Of a stretch of DNA of 45,803 nt, positions 24,183 through 33,679 are shown in pieces. The stretch's first letter is position 1. Each line of letters opens with the position of its first letter. The stretch is from Salegentibacter tibetensis (GTDB taxonomy: Bacteria; Bacteroidota; Bacteroidia; Flavobacteriales; Flavobacteriaceae), in contig NZ_JAIQZA010000036.1 of assembly GCF_020164485.1 (NCBI RefSeq), forward strand, positions 1 to 45,803, in the 5' to 3' direction. The notes under the pieces were generated by a model. It had not been told where the DNA came from. It saw only the letters and a program-made list of their open reading frames with translations, and did not search any database. The translations under genes were made by a program, and so were the position numbers.

Positions 24183-26982
24183 TAGACAGTATATTTTTGC
24201 AATAATCTTTATTTTAAACGCATTACTTTCCTACGGGCAAATTTCACGGACAAAGCTTTCAGATAAAACTATCCCATTGGATAGCACCGTGAGATTTGGT
24301 AAACTTGATAATGGTTTTACTTATTACCTAAAGTTTAATGACCATCCAGAAGGAGAGGTGGTAATGAAAATGATCGCGAAAGCAGGAATCTTTCATGAAG
24401 ATGAAGATCAGTCCGAGTATGCCCATCTTTTAGAGCATGTGGCCGTTAGGGATGTAGAAAAATATAAAGATCTGGTAACGTTACTTAACCTAAACGATAT
24501 TGATCACAGAGCTCAGACCGGCAGACTTTCCACAAGTTACTCTTTGTTCATTCCTAACAGTAATCAGGAAAAGCTCAATCTTGGATTAACTGTTTTGGAA
24601 CAATGGGCTGGAGGTATTCTAATTGATTCATCACGCCTTGACATGCACCGCGGAAGCATACTTGGTGAATTACGGCCCACTGATGCTTATTGGGACAGGC
24701 TATACAATAATGAAGGAGAAATTATTCTTCGAAATACCACCTTTCCTTTATACGACAGAAAAAAAAGTATTGAAAATGTAAAAAATCTTGATATAAACCG
24801 TTTAAAAGATTTTTATCAAGACTGGTATAGGCCCGATTTACAGGCTGCTATAGTGGTAGGGCCTTTTAATCTTGATAGTCTTGAAAATATCATTAAAAAT
24901 AAGTTCTCCAACTTAACTAAGCCATCAAAAATAAGGGATCCTTCAAAGGCCATTGAAAAGTTTAATTTTGAGTTAACCGGAGAAAACCAGTACGAATCTA
25001 TTAAGGACACCTTGAACACTAACTGGCGACTGGATATTTTTTCAAAAAGAATCAATCATGATTTCAAGTATCGATCGGAAAAGGATTATTATACTGGTAT
25101 TCTTCAAAATCTATATGAATATATCATCACAAAAAGGAAAACGGAATACAAGAGGCAATACCAGCCCCCATTTTCAAAATACTCAACCCGGTATGCCAAT
25201 AATGGTTTGGCCAGTAACCAAATAAGCCTTCGACTTATGACCGTTGGATTAGGTCAAAATCCTGGTTCAATAGAAAGAAAAATTTTTGAAGCTGTCAAAG
25301 CCGATGAGATCATTCACTCCAATTTTACTCTGCAGGATTTACAAGAAGCAAAGTACAGACTAAAATCAACTATGGTGATTTCATCTCCCAATTCAAGTTA
25401 TCTAGCCCGGGATTATGAAAATCATTTTATTTATCAATTTGCGGCTCCATCCGATAGCGTACGCAAAAAACTGGCAAACCAGATGAATCAAATCTCTCTC
25501 GCTGAGTTACAGAAATTTGCCGATGAAAGAAGAAATTTGCTAAAAAACTCTGATTTTATCTTTATCAACGTTCCAAAAACCGACATTCCGGAAAAGTATA
25601 AAATTGAGAAGATTATTAAAAAGGCTTATAGTTCCCCCATACCAAAATACCGTTCCCCGTTAAAGAAAATATATTCTATTAAGAACGTGGCTGATAAAAA
25701 TATAAATCCCAGGATGGATATCATTCAGAATACAGTAGATGTAACTACAGTTATATTAGAAAATAATATTAAAGTCCTATTGAAGCCTACAACACCTCAA
25801 TCCTCTAATTTTAAAAATCGAATTGAAGTGTTAGGGTTCCAACCCATACGTTTTAACGGGAATCCAGAACTTTATAATAAACAGCTACTGGCTCATAAAT
25901 ATGCCTCTATGGCGGGAACGGATTGGCATAATCATTTTCAAATTGAAGAATTCAAGCGCGATAATGATATGCAGATGAACTTTGAAACAGATAAAGACAA
26001 TTATCTTATTGAAGGTAATTTTGACGGCAAGAATTTACATTCTTTTTTTAAGCTTTTGTTTCAATACATCAAGGCTCCTGAAGATGATGTCCAGGCATTC
26101 AATTACTGGAAGAAAACAATGAAGGAACGTTTTAGTCCTTATGGAGTTAAAGGGGGGTCTGGTTTTTTTCACGAAAAGATTGAAAAGATCTGGAATCCAA
26201 AATCCCCTTCCTTCGATGAAAAAGCCTTAAACAAACTAAGCCAAAAAGAATTGTTAAATGCCTATAAAGAACATTTTTCAAACTTTGATGAATATACCTT
26301 TATTATCACCGGTGATTTTCAGTCTTTGGAACTAATTGAAGAGATTGCACCTTACCTCTCTGGATTACCAGTTTCAGAACGTGGGGGAGAAAAAATTAAG
26401 AAATGGAGTAAAAGACAAGAAAGAAGAAGTGATACTTTACGTTACAAGGGTATTGAACAATCATTTTCTGAATTATATCTACCGGTTAAGATAGAGCCTA
26501 AAATTAAAAATCAGGTTGTTTTAGATCTTGTCAATACTGCTTTTTATGAAAGACTTGTTAAGGTTTTACGATTAGATTGTTATGGACCGGGGGCAGGGGG
26601 ACAATGGATTAGTTTAAGGGATAGTCTATACACCTTTCAGATTAATTTCAATAGTGAACTGGGGAATGAAGGCAATATGTTGGCCAATTCGATGAGCGAA
26701 ATCGAAAAATTAAAAAAAGTTGGTGTGGATGAAGATTGGTTGGCATCCCATGTGAAACATGCATCCAGAAAATTTACTTCCCAAATAAATTCATTCGGCT
26801 ATTTTAATTTTTGGCCACAATTTTTAAAAAGACGTTTGGAAGAGGGAAACGATTATCAGGAGTATATTTTAAAATATCCGGAAATATTGGAAAACTTTAT
26901 AAGCCTGGAGGATGTCAATGAAGCCATCGATAACTATATCATAAAAGACAATTTACAGAACTTCTTGGTGTTGCCCGAGTAA
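24169..26982 (+). CDS. secreted M16 zinc metallopeptidase
   Basis: A full-length (937 aa) M16 (insulinase/pitrilysin) peptidase with a signal peptide (about 1-23, ending SYGQ). The inverted zinc site HLLEH is at 86-90 and the third ligand E167 (LGELRP) follows H90 by 77 residues, as in active M16 enzymes. The second, inactive half lies after about 530, where the HLLEH equivalent is missing. It overlaps susD and is probably periplasmic. Known M16 enzymes of the FusC/PqqL type cleave proteins imported by a TonB receptor, so degrading the SusCD cargo is the natural inference; maturing a secreted peptide is the alternative. Confidence 0.9.
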   Translation: MMAINRQYIFAIIFILNALLSYGQISRTKLSDKTIPLDSTVRFGKLDNGFTYYLKFNDHPEGEVVMKMIAKAGIFHEDEDQSEYAHLLEHVAVRDVEKYKDLVTLLNLNDIDHRAQTGRLSTSYSLFIPNSNQEKLNLGLTVLEQWAGGILIDSSRLDMHRGSILGELRPTDAYWDRLYNNEGEIILRNTTFPLYDRKKSIENVKNLDINRLKDFYQDWYRPDLQAAIVVGPFNLDSLENIIKNKFSNLTKPSKIRDPSKAIEKFNFELTGENQYESIKDTLNTNWRLDIFSKRINHDFKYRSEKDYYTGILQNLYEYIITKRKTEYKRQYQPPFSKYSTRYANNGLASNQISLRLMTVGLGQNPGSIERKIFEAVKADEIIHSNFTLQDLQEAKYRLKSTMVISSPNSSYLARDYENHFIYQFAAPSDSVRKKLANQMNQISLAELQKFADERRNLLKNSDFIFINVPKTDIPEKYKIEKIIKKAYSSPIPKYRSPLKKIYSIKNVADKNINPRMDIIQNTVDVTTVILENNIKVLLKPTTPQSSNFKNRIEVLGFQPIRFNGNPELYNKQLLAHKYASMAGTDWHNHFQIEEFKRDNDMQMNFETDKDNYLIEGNFDGKNLHSFFKLLFQYIKAPEDDVQAFNYWKKTMKERFSPYGVKGGSGFFHEKIEKIWNPKSPSFDEKALNKLSQKELLNAYKEHFSNFDEYTFIITGDFQSLELIEEIAPYLSGLPVSERGGEKIKKWSKRQERRSDTLRYKGIEQSFSELYLPVKIEPKIKNQVVLDLVNTAFYERLVKVLRLDCYGPGAGGQWISLRDSLYTFQINFNSELGNEGNMLANSMSEIEKLKKVGVDEDWLASHVKHASRKFTSQINSFGYFNFWPQFLKRRLEEGNDYQEYILKYPEILENFISLEDVNEAIDNYIIKDNLQNFLVLPE

Positions 26983-27015
26983 ACTGCATGATGGAACTAT
27001 TCAAATTAATAATGA

Positions 27016-27047
27016 AAATCCTACTGGTCCAATGACCAGTAGGATTT
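27016..27047. terminator. bidirectional terminator between M16 and DUF6520-like genes
   Basis: A perfect 14-bp stem AAATCCTACTGGTC / GACCAGTAGGATTT with a 4-base loop lies between the two convergent genes, 33 bases after one stop and 11 bases after the other. It serves both directions, though the T runs are short. Confidence 0.75.
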
Positions 27048-27058
27048 ATAAAATTATC

Positions 27059-27343
27059 CTATTCAAGGATGATTATGGTACCATCGCTCTCTTGCTTTTT
27101 GGTAGTTAGATCCATTTCATCATAGAGGTCATAAGTTGGACCATTTGTACCAAACTGTACCTGGCATGTTTGTGTACCTCCCGTACAGTTTTGTTCAGGT
27201 ATTGCTCGCCAGTTACCATTATCATACACATAATCATTCGCAACCGCTTCGGGTTGAACTTCGATTTCACTTCCCAAACTTGTAAAGGACATGCCTAGAA
27301 CAACAAGAAGTGCCATTGCTGGAATTAAAAATAACTTTTTCAT
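27059..27343 (-). CDS. small secreted cysteine peptide, DUF6520-like
   Basis: This 94-aa protein has a signal peptide (MKKLFLIPAMALLVVLGMSF) and a mature part of about 65 residues with one cysteine pair in NCTGGTQTCQVQFG, a likely disulfide. It resembles the Bacteroidota family DUF6520, whose role is not known to me. The frame is open to 27520, but the start at 27343 gives the clean signal peptide. It is convergent with susC-susD-M16, and the AraC gene lies directly upstream of it in the same orientation. Peptides of this kind next to SusCD and M16 genes suggest a secreted partner, substrate or signal. Confidence 0.75.
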   Translation of the reverse strand: MKKLFLIPAMALLVVLGMSFTSLGSEIEVQPEAVANDYVYDNGNWRAIPEQNCTGGTQTCQVQFGTNGPTYDLYDEMDLTTKKQESDGTIIILE

Positions 27344-27564
27344 AATATAAAGTTTTAATATGTACCTACTCTTTGAAGGATTTTCGGCTTCTCCTACTTT
27401 CTGCGCAAAAAGATTTTTAATGTTTCTTTTATGGTGTAAACTTTCCAGTTTTTTTACTGAAAATTGAAAGTAGTATAAGCTTCCGGCTACTTTATCATTT
27501 ACAATAGTAAATTTCATCAAATAACCTCAAAGAAAATGGTTGCTAAAGCCGTAAAACTATTCTG

Positions 27565-28491
27565 TTATTGAATTGACCAGGTATTTTCCTTTCTGTATTG
27601 CGAAGGGGTTTGGCCATATTGAAGCCGAAAATTCTTAGAAAAATGTGAGTGATCCTTAAAACCGCATCTCTGCATAATTATGGAAATAGGTAATTCCGTA
27701 CTTCGGATTAAAAGAGCACCTTTTTCGAGTCTTTTTTCCATATGAAACCGAGGTATCGTAGTGCCATACATTTTCTTAAATTCCTCTTTGAGCTTAGTTT
27801 TATTCGTGCGGTGAATAAGTCCCAATTCCTTAAGGGAGGGCAGTTCCGTATGCAGATTTCGAAGAATATAGAGACGTACTTGTTTTAGCAGTATTTTTGT
27901 TGCGGCACTTTCTTTCTTTTCTGATTTTGAAGACTGGGCGGTATTGCTTTCTTTCTCTTCCTCCTCCTCATCTTTATTTTTGAAACGAAAAGCGGTAATC
28001 ACATAAGAGCAGTCTGAATTAATGCCCGTCATCTTCTGAATAGTACAGGGAGTTCTGTATAGGCCTTTATTTTCAGTTAGAAAGTCTAAAGCAATTAATC
28101 GCTGATAGGGTTTTTCACCATTTGATTCTAGTTCCTTTTTTAAAATAGTTACCGAATTATTGGAAAGAATTTCTGAAACTGGCCTATCAATTTTTTTTTC
28201 ATCCCATTTCAGGATCGTGGGAGTTTCGGAAGTATAGGAAGTTATATGATAGTTATCATTCAGGAATATTGAAAAATGGAATTCCGGATGTTCTTCCCGC
28301 TGCTGGGATTTGAAACAGGAATTATAAATTTCTTCGGACATCATATTCAATAATACGCCAATAGTATCTAGCGGATCTCTGCGACCGGATGGCTCCTGGC
28401 GAAACATAAAATTGCCACAGGCAATTTCGATGATTTGCTGATACAAAGAATTGAACCTCATTTTCTCCTCGTTGCTGATTTCCTTTTCCAT
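27565..28491 (-). CDS. AraC-family transcriptional regulator
   Basis: The C-terminal third (about 205-305) is a double helix-turn-helix AraC domain: LPSLKELGLIHRTNKTKLKEEF for the first motif and IISIIMQRCGFKDHSHFSKNF-like sequence, then YGQTPSQYRKE, for the second. The N-terminal 170 residues are an unassigned sensor domain, separated by a highly charged linker (KNKDEEEEEKES). It probably controls the neighbouring secreted-peptide gene and perhaps susCD. An IS1595-family element ends 4 bases upstream of the start codon, so the native promoter is separated from it. Confidence 0.88.
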   Translation of the reverse strand: MEKEISNEEKMRFNSLYQQIIEIACGNFMFRQEPSGRRDPLDTIGVLLNMMSEEIYNSCFKSQQREEHPEFHFSIFLNDNYHITSYTSETPTILKWDEKKIDRPVSEILSNNSVTILKKELESNGEKPYQRLIALDFLTENKGLYRTPCTIQKMTGINSDCSYVITAFRFKNKDEEEEEKESNTAQSSKSEKKESAATKILLKQVRLYILRNLHTELPSLKELGLIHRTNKTKLKEEFKKMYGTTIPRFHMEKRLEKGALLIRSTELPISIIMQRCGFKDHSHFSKNFRLQYGQTPSQYRKENTWSIQ

Positions 28492-28494
28492 AAT

Positions 28495-28502
28495 TATTAT
28501 TT
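28495..28502. repeat. target-site duplication, left copy
   Basis: TATTATTT here is repeated at 29462-29469 on the other side of the IS. Eight-base duplications are typical of the IS1595 family. Confidence 0.8.
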
Positions 28503-29461
28503 TAGAGGTAAGTAGTTAGTTACTTATTAATTTTGATTGATAAATAACACCACCCTTCACCATTTTAGTTATGAGGTTATTAAATATCGTAGCTTTACTT
28601 TGAGACCGGTTGATCCTGAAACAAAACTCATTAAAGTACCTGTTTAGGTTTTGGTCGCTTACCCAGGAATAGGTAGTCCTTATCCAAGATTTCACTTGAT
28701 GTATCATTGTGTGGATGGCCTTAAAGTTAAGCCCCTTATTGCTATCTATTTGTGTAATGTCATAAGCTTTTGATATTGGTCTGTAGCCCCGCCATTTATC
28801 GGTTGTTATCTTGGCCTCCCGGCTTATATGGTCAATAAAAATATACTGAAGTGACTGCGCAGAGAAATCATCTATTTTCATGGCCTACATTCTCTTTACC
28901 TTGCCCTCTTCGGTCAATTGAACAGCCGTGACCGCCTTCTTTTTCTTACCACCATAACTTCTTCCTATTTTCCCCTCATCCTTTCCACCTAGGACAAATT
29001 CATCTACGTGGACATCGCCATCCATGGGGTTATTTCCTCCCGAGGCCATAGCCTCCCTGACCTTCAACATAAATAGCCGTGCCGTTTTTTCCGTAATCCC
29101 ATAGCGTACCGCCATATAACTGGCAGATAAACTTTTAGTGGTGGTGGCCATTTCAAAACATATGAAGAATGCTTTTCGGACCCCAAATTTTACCTTATGA
29201 AAAAGGGTATTCGCAGTAGCAGATTCAATGTGCCCACATATATTGCACTGCCTGGCAAAATCTTTACGCATCTGATAAGCATTATGATCACACCTTGTAC
29301 ATTTGAAGTTGCTTTTGGACTTAATGGAAGAAAGATATTTTTTGCAATCTTCGTCGGTTTTGAACCGATCAGCGAACTCTAGAAGATTTTGTCCCTTAAA
29401 TACATCCATATTTTTCTATATTTACTGACACTAAAGATACGTATTTAAATACTGACCTCTA
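28503..29461 (-). mobile_element. IS1595-family insertion sequence, 959 bp
   Basis: The element is bounded by inverted repeats: TAGAGGTAAGTAGTTAGTTAC at the left end and, on the other strand, TAGAGGTCAGTATTTAAATAC at the right, which agree at most positions. An identical 8-base target duplication TATTATTT flanks it. It carries one transposase gene interrupted by a stop codon. The clean duplication suggests recent insertion, between the AraC gene and the DUF7793-like gene. Confidence 0.88.
28516..29409 (-). pseudogene. IS1595-family (ISXO2-like) transposase with one in-frame stop
   Basis: Two reading frames, 29409-28885 (174 aa) and 28881-28516 (121 aa), are in the same frame and separated by one TAG codon and a GCC codon. 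Together they form one transposase of about 297 codons. The N-terminal zinc ribbon has CTRC and CNIC pairs; the catalytic region has DVHVDEFVLGG, then TTDKWRGY, and the C-terminal NRYFNEFCFRINR motif. Tyr is the likely original residue at the stop. Without readthrough the element cannot move itself. Confidence 0.85.
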
Positions 29462-29469
29462 TATTATTT
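29462..29469. repeat. target-site duplication, right copy
   Basis: TATTATTT, identical to 28495-28502; directly abuts the right inverted repeat of the IS. Confidence 0.8.
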
Positions 29470-29478
29470 TATTAATGG

Positions 29479-29850
29479 TTACTTCTTATAGTCCTGCAAG
29501 AACGACAGCGCCTTTTCCTTATTAGTAAATACCCGGGTAGGGTAAGCCGGGCTATTTGTTTTAATATACATCTGGGCGATTACCATGGCGTGCTCATCTT
29601 CAACTAGCAGGGCAAGAGCCGTTGTCATATATGCACCTTCAATAGCCAAATAATCCCTTGCTTGCTTCTGTGCAATGGTGACGGCCCTTAGATCACAAAA
29701 TATAGGATATGAATTTTCATTCTGCAGCTGTAATCGCTGGCTTACGATCTGTTTGGCCATACTCCTATTGATCTCATAAATTTCTTTATAGACAAAGTAT
29801 AGGATCCCCTTGGAAATCCACATTTTTGCATAAGTACCATCCACAACCAT
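29479..29850 (-). CDS. small cytoplasmic protein, DUF7793-like
   Basis: A 123-aa soluble protein with alternating strands and helices (YPIFCDLRAVTIAQKQARDYLA, then TTALALLVEDEHAMVIAQMYI, then PTRVFTNKEKALSFL) that resembles STAS-like DUF7793 proteins of Bacteroidota. Function unknown. Before the IS insertion its 3' end would have lain about 35 bases from the AraC gene, so the two were probably co-transcribed. Confidence 0.65.
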   Translation of the reverse strand: MVVDGTYAKMWISKGILYFVYKEIYEINRSMAKQIVSQRLQLQNENSYPIFCDLRAVTIAQKQARDYLAIEGAYMTTALALLVEDEHAMVIAQMYIKTNSPAYPTRVFTNKEKALSFLQDYKK

Positions 29851-30075
29851 CCCGTAATAATTTGGATATCACTAATATAAAATAAAATTTCAATACGTCT
29901 TACCAGAACATCTTCCTTGAATTTATATACTATGTTATAAAGTTATTCTCATAGGACTTAATAGCATTTGAACGAAAAGCCGAATAACTGTTCTGAAAAG
30001 ACTTTTTATTATAACGGTCAGAATTATAAGAGATATTTATCATAGCTTGAAAAGGAAATTATCATATTAAAAGTT

Positions 30076-32493
30076 ATGGCTAAGGTTAAACACAATAATT
30101 TTCTGGATACGGTTGATGAAGTAATCACTAATGCAACCAATGCGGGGGTAATCCATCTCCATGCAGAAGGCAATGAATTAAACGGACGACAAATAACCAT
30201 TAACGGTAAATCTTCTTATCATTTCGGGACCACGGGATATCTGGGCCTTGAACAGGATAAAAGACTAAAAGGGGCAGCAATAAATGCCATTCAAAAATAC
30301 GGAACCCAGTTTCCTTTGTCTAAAACATATATTTCACATCCCCTATATGCGCCGTTAGAAGAGAAAATTTTCCAAATGTACCAGCACCCCATACTCATCA
30401 CTAAAAATAGTACGCTTGGACATTTAGCAGTAATTCCGACTGCTGTAAGGGACGGTGATGCGGTGATCTTGGACCATCAGGTACACTGGAGTGTACAAAG
30501 TGCCACGGAGGTTTTAAAATCAAAAGGGATAACGGTAAGGATGATCAGACATAGCAATATGGATATGCTGGAACACTATATCAAAGACTTAAGAAACAAG
30601 GCTAATAAAATTTGGTATATGGCAGACGGAGTTTATTCTATGTACGGGGATTTTGCCCCGCTGCAGGATTTGATGGAGTTAGCCAAAAAATATCCGCAAC
30701 TACATCTTTACATTGATGATGTTCACGGAATGAGTTGGAAAGGAAAGCACGGTTCGGGTTATGTTATGTCTGTATTGAAAGAGCTTCCGCAGAATATACT
30801 ATTATTCGGCACTTTAAGTAAAACTTTTGGGGCTAGTGGTGCAGTGCTGGTATGCCCTGATGAAAAATTGCATAAAAAGATTAAAAATTTCGGAGGGCCG
30901 CTCACATTTTCTGCCCAGTTGGAACCTGCCTCGGTTGCTGCTGCAACTGCTTCCGCCGATATCCATTTATCGCCGGAGATCTATGATTTACAATCAGATT
31001 TGGAGCGAAAAATAAATTACTTCAATCATTTACTGGAGTTATCAGATTTGCCGTTAGTACACAAAAATGCTTCCCCGGTATTTTACATTGGTACAGGGCT
31101 ACCGGCCACAGGGTACAATTTCGTAAGCAAAATGATGAATGCCGGATTTTTTGTAAACCTTGGGTTATTCCCGGCCGTTCCGGTTAAAAATACAGGGGTT
31201 AGAATAACGATTTCCAGGCATAATGAATTGAAGGATATCCAGGCGTTGGTAGATGCGATGAGCTATTACTTTCCCCTGGCTATGGAGGAAACTCACACTG
31301 ATTTAACCAGGATTTATAAATCATTTGGAATTCAGAAAACTGAAGAAAATAATACTGTAGATACTCAAATTGATGAACTAAATCTGGAATGTACCGAAAC
31401 CATTCAACAAATAAATAAAACTGAGTGGGATACCTGTTTTTCCGGAAAGGGTACATATGACTGGGATGGCCTTAATTTTTTGGAGAAAGTCTTTACCAAT
31501 AATAATTTGCAGGAGCATAATTGGGGATTCCATTACATTACGATAAAGGATAAAAAAGGTAAAATGGTTTTGGCAGCATCTCTTACCAGTGCGCTTTTAA
31601 AAAATGATATGCTTTCTGATGCTAATACCTCAAGAGTCATTGAAAAAATGCGTGAACAGGATCCCTATTATATGACCGATGTCGTTCTATCCTTGGGCTC
31701 GGTTTTTTCAGAGGGAGCTCATTTGTTTTTAGACGATGATCATCCACTACATATTCGATCGATGCGGTTATTTCTCGAGAAACTTGATGAAATAAAGACT
31801 AAGGTAGGAGCAAAACTTATCATTTTAAGGGATTTTGAAAAAACAAATACTTTAAACACTTTCCTTCACGAGCAAGGTTTCATTTCCATAGATATGCCGG
31901 AGGCTTGTGAACTTACCAACCTCAGTTGGAATAACGAGGAAGCATATTTAAATACTCTTAGTAAACGTTCAAGAAAGCATTTTAGAAAAGAGATAAAAGC
32001 ATTTGAAAACTATTTTACAATATCAATAATTAAAGATCCCACCCCAGCTGAAATCGACCACTTCTACGCATTATTCGAACAGGTTTGGAGTAATAACTTA
32101 GGGATCAATACCTTTAAGTTTCCAAAAAAGCTATTTATCGAAATGGGTAATGATCCAAGGTGGGAATTTTTAGTCCTAAGTCTGAATGCAGAAGCTAAGA
32201 CCTCTTATGATAATCCGATAGGGGTCATGTTCTGCACTAATTCAGGGGGTACTTATATCCCTAGTTTAGTAGGAATGGATTATGATCAAAACGAAAAATT
32301 TAATACGTACCGCCAATTACTATATCAAACAATCCAAAGAGCAAATGAACTCGGCTTTACCAAAGTCGATTTAGGACTTAGCGCTAGTTTTGAAAAAAGA
32401 AAATTAGGAGCGACTTTGATTCCTAAGTTAGCCTATGTCCAGGCGGATGATAACTTTAGCCTTGAAGCTCTGGATTGGCTTAGAAAAGATTGA
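30076..32493 (+). CDS. alpha-oxoamine synthase fused to a BioF2-type acyltransferase domain
   Basis: Residues 1-405 are a PLP-dependent fold-type I enzyme like 8-amino-7-oxononanoate synthase or serine palmitoyltransferase, with the cofactor aspartate in YIDDVHG (D214/D215) and the Schiff-base lysine K249 in FGTLSKTFGASG. These enzymes condense an amino acid with an acyl thioester. Residues about 420-805 are a GNAT/FemAB-like domain (BioF2-type; SKRSRKHFRKEIKAFENYF and FTKVDLGLSASFEKRKLG), which transfers acyl or aminoacyl groups. The two-domain chain suggests condensation followed by N-acylation, as in sphingo- or sulfonolipid formation, but neither substrate is visible. It stands alone between the DUF7793-like gene and the conjugative element. 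Confidence 0.82.
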   Translation: MAKVKHNNFLDTVDEVITNATNAGVIHLHAEGNELNGRQITINGKSSYHFGTTGYLGLEQDKRLKGAAINAIQKYGTQFPLSKTYISHPLYAPLEEKIFQMYQHPILITKNSTLGHLAVIPTAVRDGDAVILDHQVHWSVQSATEVLKSKGITVRMIRHSNMDMLEHYIKDLRNKANKIWYMADGVYSMYGDFAPLQDLMELAKKYPQLHLYIDDVHGMSWKGKHGSGYVMSVLKELPQNILLFGTLSKTFGASGAVLVCPDEKLHKKIKNFGGPLTFSAQLEPASVAAATASADIHLSPEIYDLQSDLERKINYFNHLLELSDLPLVHKNASPVFYIGTGLPATGYNFVSKMMNAGFFVNLGLFPAVPVKNTGVRITISRHNELKDIQALVDAMSYYFPLAMEETHTDLTRIYKSFGIQKTEENNTVDTQIDELNLECTETIQQINKTEWDTCFSGKGTYDWDGLNFLEKVFTNNNLQEHNWGFHYITIKDKKGKMVLAASLTSALLKNDMLSDANTSRVIEKMREQDPYYMTDVVLSLGSVFSEGAHLFLDDDHPLHIRSMRLFLEKLDEIKTKVGAKLIILRDFEKTNTLNTFLHEQGFISIDMPEACELTNLSWNNEEAYLNTLSKRSRKHFRKEIKAFENYFTISIIKDPTPAEIDHFYALFEQVWSNNLGINTFKFPKKLFIEMGNDPRWEFLVLSLNAEAKTSYDNPIGVMFCTNSGGTYIPSLVGMDYDQNEKFNTYRQLLYQTIQRANELGFTKVDLGLSASFEKRKLGATLIPKLAYVQADDNFSLEALDWLRKD

Positions 32494-32592
32494 CACCCCC
32501 TTTGAAGCATATTTTTTAATATTTACCCTTAAAAAACCATATTGAAAATAGCACAACAAAGGCATTATTTGTTTTCTTTAAAAACGAATCAC

Positions 32593-33426
32593 ATGTTTGA
32601 AAAGGCCATGTCGACATTTAGCGAGAAAGTCGAAAGCTTAATTCAGTCGGGGAAAACTGATTTGAAGAAGGCTGAAGACGGTATAGGGGTATGCATTAAA
32701 ACCTTATCTAAATTGCAGAAGCAGGTAGATCGGGATGATTTCGAAGATACCCAGTCAGAGATCGAATTTTTCAAAAACATTAAGCCTATCCCGATGAGTT
32801 ATCTCATCTATTTTACCGAAGTTCGATCATGTGAGCTAATGCTGCCCAAAGCTGGAAATACCCATAAAGTACGTTTTTTAGAAAAGGAGATTAAAAAGAT
32901 AAATAAGTTCTTCTCGGCCAATAACAGTTTTGTTAACTATATGGAGCAAAACCATAATTATCTGGATCCTCAATTCTTCAGTAGAAGCGGCAGAACTGAT
33001 TTCTCCTTTACCCCTACTATTAATTATTACCAAAATCCAGAATTCTCAACCAGTCACGATATGTTATGGGCCAAGGTACAAGCGCTTTATCGTTTCATTC
33101 ATTACATACGCGAAAAATTGGAACAGCTGCAGCCTGGAAGCAGTGGGAATTTCCGGGAGCGTCAGCCCAGTTTATTATTATGGTCAGGTTCTAAAACCTC
33201 GTTAGTAGAAATTATTTATGCCCTATATCTTAAAGGCGACCTTAACCACGGCACTGCAGACCTTAAAACGATAACTTCAGCCTTTGAAGATTTTTTCAAT
33301 ATTAAACTTGAAAATATTTATAAAACCTACGGAGAAATTAAAGCCAGAAAAGGGCCCAGACCAAAATACCTTCATCACCTCGCCGTAAACCTGGAAGCAA
33401 AAATGCGACAAGATGAAGAAAAATAA
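32593..33426 (+). CDS. rteC: RteC-domain regulator of conjugative element excision
   Basis: The 277-aa protein matches RteC: the C-terminal part has SKTSLVEIIYALYLKGDLNHG and FFNIKLENIYKTYGEIKARK, a phrase typical of RteC-type proteins. RteC of CTnDOT controls excision of the element. The frame opens at a TTG at 32542, but the ATG at 32593 fits the family start better. No tetQ, rteA or rteB is near, so the signal is different or missing. It marks the left part of the element in this window. Confidence 0.85.
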   Translation: MFEKAMSTFSEKVESLIQSGKTDLKKAEDGIGVCIKTLSKLQKQVDRDDFEDTQSEIEFFKNIKPIPMSYLIYFTEVRSCELMLPKAGNTHKVRFLEKEIKKINKFFSANNSFVNYMEQNHNYLDPQFFSRSGRTDFSFTPTINYYQNPEFSTSHDMLWAKVQALYRFIHYIREKLEQLQPGSSGNFRERQPSLLLWSGSKTSLVEIIYALYLKGDLNHGTADLKTITSAFEDFFNIKLENIYKTYGEIKARKGPRPKYLHHLAVNLEAKMRQDEEK

Positions 33427-33679
33427 TATTTCGAAGTAAAACGTAACTACGAAAAAATCAGTCTCCATTAATTTTATTGAGAAACCTATTTCCTCCCCCT
33501 TTCATTTATCTTCAAACTACCCCATATTCTATCATAATGTATTAACTGTTAAACTTTTTCGTAGTACGAAATCTATAGGGAAAGATTCAGCATAAAGTAG
33601 ATCAAATTTGTAGAACAATTGTTAAACCAGGTCAGGGACTCTCAAATGCAATGTTCCAGTCCATAAAATTTGTTCTATT
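33427..33679. other. intergenic region before the excisionase-like gene
   Basis: About 250 AT-rich bases with no gene. A TTTGTAGAACAATTGTT stretch (near 33607-33623) contains the palindrome AACAATTGTT and a similar TTTGTTCTAT occurs 60 bases further on; both may be binding sites for the small HTH protein. No terminator for rteC is clear. Confidence 0.35.
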
